The notes under the pieces are model-generated. The model was not told the DNA's origin. It saw only the letters and a program-made list of their open reading frames with translations, and did no database searches. This document shows, piece by piece, positions 34,201-41,600 of a stretch of DNA of 64,000 nt (position 1 is the first letter of the stretch; each line of letters begins with the position of its first letter). A program made the translations under genes and the position numbers. Source of the stretch: Pleodorina starrii (Eukaryota; Chlorophyta; Chlorophyceae; Chlamydomonadales; Volvocaceae); contig BRXU01000025.1 in the NCBI GenBank assembly GCA_030267565.1, forward strand, positions 1,285,501 through 1,349,500, in the 5' to 3' direction.

Positions 34201-35354
34201 CATCTTTGCTTAAAGTGAAAGCCCACACTGGGGTAACTTACAACGAGAAAGCGGACAAAGCAGCCGTACGAGCCGCGCGAGGACTCTCCAAGCTAGACCC
34301 CGACGCGCTGAGCGCAACCGAGACCTCAGACAATAATCCTCGAAGTCAACACTGGTGGCTGCGGAAAATGGCTGGGCCTGAGAAGAACGCTGGGCACTAT
34401 GCAAACGACCTTAACCGCGGTATCGAGTCCTTGGTCAGCCCGGAAACGCACTCGGGATACACGAACGAAACAGATTACATGAAATACGTCGCCAACACTC
34501 TGCCCGACCTCGACATAAGCACCAGCACTCGGACTCTACAGCGCAAGGCGGGCCGACACAAGCACGTTAAACGGTGCTTCGACTACCTATACGGCCAGCT
34601 ATGGAGCGCCAAGCTTGCGAGGCGATTTAAAAAACCAGTGGCACCTGGCCGCCCTGCCTCGTCGGGACATTGCCCCCTATGCAACCAACTCGACTCAGGG
34701 GCGCACATCCTCGGAGGCTGCCTTCACCCCCGCATGCGAGCCCTATACATACAGCGGCACAACAAGGCGGTCCAAAACATTACCAGTACGCTAGCCCGTG
34801 GGTCCAATGGAGGCTGTTACATTGTAATGGACGCCGGCCCCGCGGACACCCGACCAGACTACGTGGCCGGCACACGCCTGCCCAAATGGCTGCTCCCGAG
34901 TATTGAGGATGAGAAACGCCTCAAACTCAGGCCCGATATACTCCTTATACCCGACATCCCCCTCCATGAAACGCAAGCGCAAGGGTACAAGGGACCTCAG
35001 GACCCTAGCCAGCACACCGTACACATTGTTGAGGTCGGCTACACCGCCGACACCAACCACACACAGAAACAGCACGACAAGGCCGTACAACACGCAGAAC
35101 TGGCCAAACTCCTCACGGAAGCCGGATGGAAGGTCCGCTACACAACACAGGAAGCCATCAGCCTCGGCTTTGCGGGTACTATCAGGAAGGACCTACGCCC
35201 TCTACTCCACACCCTAGGCACGGGCAGCAAGGAAGCCCGAGCATGCTGCAACGACCTCCACGACCATGCAGTTAGGACACTCAACACTATCGTTATAACC
35301 CGCAGACAAATGGAACGCAACCCCCATGCGGAACCGACACCGGCCGGCACGTAA
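28212..35354 (+). CDS. LINE polyprotein, C-terminal part: APE end, RT, methyltransferase-like domain, RNase H, zinc knuckle, RLE
   Basis: This frame of 2380 codons continues the LINE protein after the MITE; its ATG is internal to the original frame. The AP endonuclease finishes with GDWNATL, SRIDDVLL and NFDHKPL. Reverse transcriptase covers ~540-850 (APGPDGIPNELL, YIDFTSAFNTID, GDTLSPVLF, FADDL). A region at ~1640-1830 with RFASPLN, DQLFGANHDAYS and AHPEP resembles PCIF1-like methyltransferases. RNase H lies at ~1870-2020 (YTDGS, CELSAI, TDSAAS, HTGVTYNEKAD). A CCHC knuckle, C-x2-C-x7-H-x4-C, lies at ~2153. The restriction-like endonuclease then has LRPDILLI followed by HIVEVGY. No internal stop or frameshift is seen. 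The product would copy the element into DNA by target-primed reverse transcription. Confidence 0.88.
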   Translation: MMIGVADRFNRQGSATAEPVPPELSGYIGHVRIAPPGSTTLHVIGVYCPADPAARQKIYDYGRAAALQANAKGEHLVMAGDWNATLKLSDRSTGTCNATDRAHRRFSEETGLKPVDTARREYTYTQTQQGHDTHHSRIDDVLLAAQTSDAVAMEGKAYEQVYECGGNFDHKPLCTLLPLAGIRLLPAPAAQPPPDLTPSSWSRIQLPVQKESKTKARMEMEATLTEAVTHLLAALRPAHETISAASARLERAASKEDARQILTHLRDHEAVQTTNVDTLSHELGSLLLRCLRILESHCQHKPPRTGRLHARRGTGKRITRLYGEHKALKCELTRILRAPRPDTPSHPAPGAPHAENTDAETLQPPTRPTPLTTPANPNPPEGTTAHARENPELQETPETRALRAAIRAKGGEIKKLTTETRKLHASKARKQFQSLLAKKPKHAHKQILEPDDQPRGITAIRHPADGHLCTTSDGILDALHTHFVLLARPISGPRTGKYLPSEAPRNYPWETPGAPDPLRRGLAQWESAPPSLLPGILDPCNFRACLNHLARNKAPGPDGIPNELLQTLPTDLQTAIHHLITVMWVKAEIPPHWTQSDTVLIPKKGDPLLIKNKRPIALANTLYKLYTSHITFNIVTFSERAHIFTEAQEGYLRQRNTERQIQNVLHAIEDAGLTSRDLYLLYIDFTSAFNTIDHDKLLMIMYDLGYPEDLIAVVANLYSRATTRIRTEHGCTAEIAIERGTIQGDTLSPVLFIIYMEPLLRWLHSGGRGYRYGCLQADENDRHHFSSGAFADDLVILTNTVSDMRTQSTKIERYARWGALKVNVGKCQLQGILHGRARSDTDLSRGPGTQKYRAVVERLLKNQIRIDGVPIPYEPPTGSYKYLGVHITPTLDWTTQVAYTRAEIDRRGQSIQNSLATPDQRINMIKTLIHPFVAYSLPTMAYTPHDIASLDAQIAGIAKRSYGLKMGFPTRAILGPISRLGLGVGTLRTLYAVRAAKTLVLSLNDKGRLGAVTRALLHLQSRYMGTIPVHTFKRECRHYTTLKQLALVHEAGIELTDKGSTYEPAAGSLIHLIGAHNPTAEPKDLALLFRCIQPLLELGLDLRALKDKNTGAHLITTDQLQRIGGRKVGPRHQIALNQLSLALNADPSVRARAPRHRGVAPLPPELRLLPDGPHLTDLAMEATRPTPIPHGTLRKYVLAKPRDPADTVPAAPAENPPPRPGPTTPRVATATQTAAASSGTATTLEARRPAARPAARRHQPQRKTDSELLKAYLLRQNLKPVDGITDAEAIGWDPRQTPLTLQHCERILRHPLHRGLTSQVGSAERLLHMLHGETAWPAGTPTQHGLSITQLLFGDQERVACIKAEIRKRVAVSAPNPKRQRTTDSATQHKHRTYYQVEWERTVITKGAIALYTENGYHPKAVHRYETPTAPTHPEMIVEVEWAPTEDEESRLASQDNWTELLNAFRHRRAVEAEQDPGRMENARDHHLTEWQQQGRWETECLNVTRGQRLLRQFVEINVHPGNPDRDIHPPGRYTVQIGNRNGTHRHVPWDGSGDIPDGLQAIGMAFVYDPQGCCVGQVSASRLRSLWLRYSDAQQKRPEEHAQIAAAGGFAEDVARLLLRYRDGGGTKAHPIREAHERRISERLMKRLMTALGAATERFASPLNVADSTAIYYSRYPEDQLFGANHDAYSQPCTGVSVAHPEPKPDEGHHALRWALGWADATRSTDNPTATLLLLPTSQTAPYTRYLTHPLVTMIGTIDAFSGTGDLYSEVSVDAPKPYPNGLTLLLVSNESGRAYGTSLRRALAMTAARHVATGPALSWKPPQWVRKRLRSMTEKPPAAAAPSRTCDNLSTEEGSAAFLAFPAKYALRYNAQDAIYTDGSVQKIKDGDEERHLLGAAAVDALTNTTLHINVNAGHQGCQTITRCELSAIHQGLQMRRGTLHDEAHLTIWTDSAASLHLIKKMINNPHKLQLSKHKALLEEIVLILKRRAACNLKTSLLKVKAHTGVTYNEKADKAAVRAARGLSKLDPDALSATETSDNNPRSQHWWLRKMAGPEKNAGHYANDLNRGIESLVSPETHSGYTNETDYMKYVANTLPDLDISTSTRTLQRKAGRHKHVKRCFDYLYGQLWSAKLARRFKKPVAPGRPASSGHCPLCNQLDSGAHILGGCLHPRMRALYIQRHNKAVQNITSTLARGSNGGCYIVMDAGPADTRPDYVAGTRLPKWLLPSIEDEKRLKLRPDILLIPDIPLHETQAQGYKGPQDPSQHTVHIVEVGYTADTNHTQKQHDKAVQHAELAKLLTEAGWKVRYTTQEAISLGFAGTIRKDLRPLLHTLGTGSKEARACCNDLHDHAVRTLNTIVITRRQMERNPHAEPTPAGT

Positions 35355-37253
35355 CCAACGTGGGACAAGTCTTAAGTTCCTTGCGGTGGTGGGGGGGGCT
35401 GGGACCGGGGAAACCCGTCACCCCACCCCCTCTGCTCCCATAACCCACGCCTCGGCTACCGGCCGGGCGTATCATTATTATTATTATATTCTAGTGCAAC
35501 CGCTGCAGAACTGCGCACAACACCGCCAGGAAAATGCACTTAAGGCAGCAGATGTGGCAATGCGCCGCAGAGCCTGCTGCTGGCGGCACCGCTGGCCCGT
35601 ACTCGTAGCCCTTGGATGAAGAGGCCGACGACCTAATAGCTATAGCTGGACGCGGTGGGGGTGGTGACATCCTAATAATAAGCCTGGGGGGTGGGGGACT
35701 AGGCGAGATACGCCGGGGGCCCCGGTACTGCTGGGGCGATGATGGAGAAAAGGGGGGAGGCGGCCCTGGACGGGGCGACGGCGGCGAGGGAGGTGGCGAT
35801 TCATTGCAGTCGGGGTCGTCCATGTCCACCAGACCGTCGCTGCGGAGGGTGAATGGCATGTGGACGATAGAAACGATCAGGAGTGATTGATCGGGATGTA
35901 CGGCAGCTTCTGGATCCCTAGGTTTACACCCATTAGCCGGTCTTTGGCTGGTTTTGTTTCCCTGGCTAGGCAAAGCGGCTGCTGTTTCCGTAATGTCGTT
36001 ACTAAAAACCGTGCATAGGGCTTCTTGAATTTACCCGTACGAAACGTGCAATACATGGTCAGTAGCACATACAATACCATCCAAGTGACACCGCACATTG
36101 TCGAATGCATTTCAATCTTACCAGTCGTTGTCCACACCGTCGTTGCACAGGGAGCCGGTAGCTTTGCTTTCAACACTAGTCAAGAAGCGGCACAGGGTGA
36201 CGTTGGCGTGGGTGTCCGTTTTGCTCTTGATGGTTATGGTAAAGCCGCCAACCGAGCCTGTTGGGAGCATCTGAGTGAAGGAGCGGTTGGCGGTACCCCA
36301 CCAACTTTTACGAATGTACGGAAGGGGTTTGTCGTCGGTCATGACCGACATTACGTATGTCCATTCGTGGCCCGCAGCCGGATATCCGTTAAATCTGATA
36401 TTGTACATGTTTATCCTGAGGGGGACGTAAACAAGAATTGCGGCATCAGGGACAGCATAGTTAGGCCCCGTGGACCTTTTTGGAGCTGCGCGCCGTCAGG
36501 GAAGATAGATACCGGTATACGCTGCGACTGGACTGATGGCATATATATGTAAAGCCACACGCGACAATAACATTGATTCAGCAACGCCTTAAGTATAAGT
36601 ACCGATGGCTGGTTCTGTACCGGTTACCACCTTGTGAGTTGCTGAGTGCGTGGTATTGACCGTTGCTGCCTGTATACGTCTTGTCAAGGAAACCGCCGGC
36701 CTCACTTACAATAGACAGGATTATCTATCGCTTTCATTAAACCCGTGCGTAGCTGCTTCTTAATTAAGAACTGTCTACGAAGTACGTACGTAGACATATA
36801 TTATTACACATCTACGAATTAATACCAAGCAGCAGCCACGCAGCCACATATATACACGACATATAGCAGGTAGGGCATGCATTGAGGGTGTGGACGCGTG
36901 CCTCACCAGACGCGTCTATCCAATTCAGGATGGAGGCCGGAGTCATAGGAGCCCGGCGCCGACTGGCGAACCCTGCAGGCATGCGTGCAGATAGATAAGA
37001 CCAACTTATTAGCACCTAGTCATCATACCCAGGACAGAGCGCTCCAGACCTGACAGTTTCAGGAGCAGCCACAGCAGTCCTCAATCAGCCGGTTCAAATA
37101 TATTATTCAGCACTTATTATGATGGATGTACTTGCCTGTACGACACAAAGACGGCTTCTTGGGTAGCTGGGGCGGAGATATTATCAATGGCCCTGTTTGA
37201 TTTGTCGTAGATGCCCTATAGCAGTCAAACCGCCCTTAAGGGCAAAATATGGC

Positions 37254-37640
37254 CTTACGGTGTGCCCTTAAGGTCCAACCGCCCTAGCATGTTCAACGCC
37301 AAAACGTGTTTGGAAATAATTATTTATGCTTATTAAGCAGTATAAAAGCAATAGCCGCAGAAAAGCAGACCTCCCAAGTCAAATCCGTTCACATGCCTTG
37401 GTCACCCGTCCGGTCACAGTATTTTTGGTGTTGTCTTGTTGCATTTTGTACTTATACTAAGTAGTGCATATAAATACTCCAGCTCGGCTGATTGAAAGTG
37501 TCCTAACCTTAGTCGGTCTGAAGGGCAACCATGGTTGCCCTCCTCCAGCGTTCATAGTGAAGGTCACGAGTTTCGAAGGACGATGTCTAGGTTATCAATA
37601 TGAACAGTATTAACTGTATTGGCGAGTACTGCAGCAGCTG
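37254..37640. repeat. direct repeat, left copy, within the TIR element
   Basis: This block shares long segments with 41325-41600, including CCGCCCTAGCATG, ATGCCTTGG, CACCCGT and TTGTCTTGTTGC. A strongly conserved stretch with GGGCAACCATGGTTGCCC then follows, running to TATTGGCGAGTA. The right copy is shorter. Confidence 0.75.
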
Positions 37641-38256
37641 CGGAAGCGACTTCGCGGAAATGGTTGTGCAGCTTGCCGCGGGAATAGCGCAAATGTAGAA
37701 GGACGCATGCAGGGTAAACGTCCTCTTCTATCTGCTTGCACGGGCTATTGCAAGGAGCAGGCCGGGCACTGTGCTGCAAAGGCGCGACGGGTTCGCAAAC
37801 GCCCCTGCGGACGCCTCGCCCTCCATCATGTATAAGCTGGAGTTTACACATATCTCACAGCTGAGAGGGGGCCACTGCAATTGAGTCCGACCGCGCGTGC
37901 CGGTGTCCGACCGCGCGTGCCGACCGCTGCTGGCATAACCCCCTGGCCCCCAACCTGGCGCATCGCAAGCCGGATAGCGGCGGCCCAATGCCCCAGGTGT
38001 GCGGGTTAGTTGTGCAGCGCTGTCGCGCCCGAAGCGTCCAACAGCACCCCCTTTCCCTTCCTCGGGCGGGTGTGCAGTCCGTTGCAGTGCTGTCTCGTGA
38101 ACTTGTTGGTTTGGGTTGGTCCGGCGGCTGCACGGCCGTGCACCGTCAACCTCCTCGGTAAGGTAACAGTACCGTAACAGCGTCTCTGGCTTACTCTCAT
38201 CGCCATTGCCCGTAGCCGGACAGGGCTAGGTGGGTTGAGCTTCAGCAGCCTGTCCG

Positions 38257-39535
38257 GTGTTTGTCAACAAGGATCTCCATGTCCAGGATTTCAAGCTTCC
38301 GACCGCTGACGGCGGGGCTTCATTGTCGCACATAAGGCTGGACGGGGGTTTGGGTTGGGTCGGGTGGAGCGTCTTGCTGTATGCCGCGGTAGGGCTGCTT
38401 GTCCCCGTCTGCATAGCCACTCGAATGAGCGGTTCCGGCTACAGATGCAGGCCGCCGCACCGAGCCGTATGCCGCAAAGAAGGGCCGTTGGCCCTCATGG
38501 GGCCGCTCGCACAGCTCATTGCCCAGTGCGGGTCGAACGCCCCGTGGCCGGTCCCGGTTCCCCCACCGCCGCTGCCCGCGGCGCAGCTGGGACCAGGCGC
38601 GCCGGGGGCTGGCACGGCCGCGGGGTGGATTGGGGCCGTCCCCGCGGCAGCAGCAGCGCTGGCGGCCATGCTAGGTGGGGCCCCGGCCCCGGCGGCAGGT
38701 CGGGTAGATGCTCCCTCGGTGTACGCCACCGGGGCGGACTGGTCAGGCAACCCCTCCGGAAACCTGCCCGAGAGCGGCCGTGACCTCGAGCGTGCCGGGA
38801 TGGCGGCGGCCGGGGGACCCCAGCGGCACCGGCATTCACAGGGACAGCGGGCGTATGGCCGAGCGGCGGCCCGACGCTGGAGGCCCTGCACGCCGCGGCA
38901 ACGGCCGCCGTGGGGCGCAGCACAGGACCGACGGGCTGGACGCCCCCGCTGGGCGGCAACCCTTGGACGTTTGGCGCGTCCGCGGCCTGGGACCGCGGGC
39001 TGGCCGGGCATTGCTACCCGGACGGCCGGCTGCGGAGGGGCAACGTGATGTTCGGGGTCCAGTACGTCGATGCCCAGGGCGCCAGGGGCTGCCGGCTCGC
39101 GACCTGGAGAGCCTCCCCGCCCTGCGCGACTTTCGAGCGCCGCCGGGGGGGATAAGGGGCAACGCCGCCCAGCTGGCGGCCCAGGCAGTAAAACTGCAGG
39201 TCCGTAAGCATTTGGGGGCGCTGCTGCGCGCCCAGCCCAAGCACGATGGGCCCACCCATGTGCCGCTCATGGCGGAGGCCATCCGGAACACGGTGTTGCA
39301 GGAGGAGTTCAAGGCCGCCCGCAGGGAGGGCATCGGGGGTAGCGGCAGCGGCCACGTGGGCGGTAATGGCGGCGGCGGGAGCCACCGGGGCGAGGCCCCG
39401 AGTGCCCGCGGTGGAGAGGCGGGCCTCTACGGTGGTGCTCCCAGAAGCCCCAACGGGGGCCGGGGCGGCGGCGGCGGGCAGGGCCAGGCGGGCTGGGCCC
39501 CGGCGTGGCAGGCGGTGCTGCACACGTGCGGCGCG
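38257..39535 (+). CDS. decayed or captured GC-rich coding stretch inside the TIR element
   Basis: Three overlapping + strand frames carry protein-like sequence in turn, suggesting frameshifts or undetected introns. An early part (38257 on) has a hydrophobic segment and Pro/Ala-rich linkers. A middle part reads WDRGLAGHCYPDGRLRRG and FGVQYVDAQGARG. A later part reads LLRAQPKHDGPTHVPLMAEA and then Gly-rich sequence up to the satellite. None matches a transposase I know. It may be a host fragment carried by the transposon, or an old element protein. Confidence 0.35.
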
Positions 39536-40850
39536 CATGTAGTACAGTACGGAACGGATCGACGGGCGTGTGTTGTCGAATGCGACCGGCTGCGTGCCAC
39601 TTTCACTTTGGACGGTGCCGCGTTGCCCGCTGACACGTTTCTGTTTCCAGGCCGCGCGGCCCCTCGCGTGGCGCACATGTAGTACAGTACGGAACGGATC
39701 GACGGGCGTGTGTTGTCGAATGCGCCCGGCTGCGTGCCACTTTCGGTTTGGACGGTGCCGCGTTGCCCGCTGACACGTTTCTGTTTCCAGGCCGCGCGGC
39801 CCCTCGTGCGGCGCGCATGTACTACAGTACGGAACGGATCGACGGGCGTGTGTTGTCGAATGCGCCCGGCTGCGTGCCACTTTCGGTTTGGACGGTGCCG
39901 CGTTGCCCGCTGACACGTTTCTGTTTCCAGGCCGCGTGGCCCCTCGCGTGGCGCACATGTAGTACAGTACGGAACGGATCGACGGGCGTGTGTTGTCGAA
40001 TGCGCCCGGCTGCGTGCCACTTTCGGTTTGGACGGTGCCGCATTGCCCGCTGACACGTTTCTGTTTCCAGGCCGCGCGGCCCCTCGCGCGGCGCACATGT
40101 AGTACAGTACGGAACGGATCGACGGGCGTGTGTTGTCGAATGCGACCGGCTGCGTGCCACTTTCGGTTTGGACGGTGCTGCATTGCCCGCTGACACGTTT
40201 CTGTTTCCAGGCCGCGTGGCCCTTCGCGCGGCGAGCATGTAGTACAGTACGGAACGGATCGACGGGCGTGTGTTGTCGAATGCGCCCGGCTGCGTGCCAC
40301 TTATGGTTTGGACGGTGCCGCGTTGCCCGCTGACACGTTTCTGTTTCCAGGCCGCGTGGCCCCGCGCGCGGCGCGCATGTAATACAGTACGGAACGGATC
40401 GACGGGCGTATGTTGTCGAATGCGACCGGCTGCGTGCCACTTTCGGTTTGGACGGTGCCGCGTTGCCCGCTGACACGTTTCTGTTTCCAGGCCGCGTGGC
40501 CCCGTGCGCGGCGCGCATGTCATACAGTACGGAACGGATCGACGGGCGTGTGTTGTCGAATGCGCCCGGCTGCGTGCCACTTATGGTTTGGACGGTGCCG
40601 CGTTGCCCGCTGACACGTTTCTGTTTCCAGGCCGCGCGGCCCCTCGCGCGGCGCACATGTAGTACAGTACGGAACGGATCGACGGGCGTGTGTTGTCGAA
40701 TGCGACCGGCTGCGTGCCACTTTCGGTTTGGACGGTGCTGCATTGCCGCTGACACGTTTCTGTTTCCAGGCCGCGTGGCCCCTCGCGTGGCGCACATGTA
40801 GTACAGTACGGAACGGATCGACGGGCGTGTGTTGTCGAATGCGCCCGGCC
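39536..40850. repeat. 140 bp minisatellite, 9.4 copies
   Basis: The unit contains CATGTAGTACAGTACGGAAC, GTGTGTTGTCGAATGCG and CTGTTTCCAGGCCGCG. It repeats at a strict 140 bp step, except the last full unit at 139 bp. Copies differ at few positions. The - strand is open over long distances in all three frames, so very long apparent frames there are by-products of the repeat. Confidence 0.95.
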
Positions 40851-41104
40851 TCGCTCTGCCCACCCCCTCCACAACGCCCAGCCCAGTCGGCTTCGTTGCC
40901 ATTCCTACTGCCAACACGACAGCTTTCTGCGCCTTCGTCGTGCAGTCCCAGTGGCGGCGCATCTCGTTCTCGCTAGAAACCGAGTTTGTGTATCTAACGT
41001 GCCGTCGCTTGCAAGCTTACCCTCTTCCTTTGCTTTGCAGATAGCTCACAGGTTACGTACTTGCGTTTCAAATCCGTTCACAGGCTCCCGCCTACAAAAT
41101 GGCC

Positions 41105-41310
41105 GGATGAACCCCCACCCGGCCCCGCTCTGTCCCGCCTCGCCCCGCCGTCCCCGGCCCTCCCCCGCTGTGCCTCGCCCAGCCCTGCCCAGCTCCGGCC
41201 CCGGCCCGGCCCCGCCCCGCCGTGCCTCGCCTAGCCATGCCCAGCTCCGCCCTGCCCAGCCCCGGCCTGGCCCAGCTTTGCCCAGCCCAGCCCAGCCCAA
41301 ATACTGCCTT
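41105..41310. repeat. C-rich low-complexity tract (CCCAGCCC/CCCGGCCC type)
   Basis: Short imperfect repeats of CCCAGCC, CCCCGCC and CCCGGCC fill this part of the TIR element, between the satellite and the right direct repeat. No coding function is suggested. Confidence 0.8.
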
Positions 41311-41324
41311 ATTCATTAGTGCAG

Positions 41325-41600
41325 ACGTTGCGCCCTTAAGGTACCACCGCCCTAGCATGCCATACAAGCATGCCTTGGCCACCCGTACTTTTGAGGTTGT
41401 CTTGTTGCCTTTTATACTTTAATAGTAAGTAATGCATACAAAGACTTCAGTTTGGCAGATTGTAAGTGTCATCACCTTAGTCGGCCCGAAGGGCAACCAT
41501 GGTTGCCCTCCTCCAGCGTTCATAGCGAAGGCCGCGTTCTTAAAGGACGATGCCCAGGCTATTAGTATGAACAATTTGACTATATTGGCGAGTATTCTCA
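41325..41600. repeat. direct repeat, right copy, within the TIR element
   Basis: It is the partner of 37254-37640, in the same orientation and without some left-copy segments. It suggests that two related elements nested or recombined to form the 5.4 kb unit. Confidence 0.75.

Larger units (their letters stand above)
24673..35488 (+). mobile_element. 10.8 kb dual-endonuclease LINE retrotransposon (Dualen/RandI type)
   Basis: The element is bounded by a 13 bp target duplication and ends 3' in a short ATT repeat tail (35473-35488). Its coding region, 24844-35354, was a single frame of 3,364 codons before a 408 bp MITE entered: removing the MITE and one target copy leaves 10,095 bases, a multiple of three. 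It encodes both an AP endonuclease and a C-terminal restriction-like endonuclease, the defining trait of Dualen/RandI elements described from Chlamydomonas. Few lesions and a clean target duplication suggest a recent insertion. About 170 bases of 5' UTR precede the ATG at 24844. Confidence 0.88.

Noticed and set aside
39536..40850. CRISPR-like regular array
   Set aside because: Units are 140 bp and near-identical throughout with no unique spacers, in a eukaryotic transposon.
39014..40962. Long - strand frames (up to ~511 codons) of Arg/Pro-rich repeats
   Set aside because: They arise from the 140 bp satellite being stop-free in all - strand frames; the period is not a multiple of three and no start or domain context exists.
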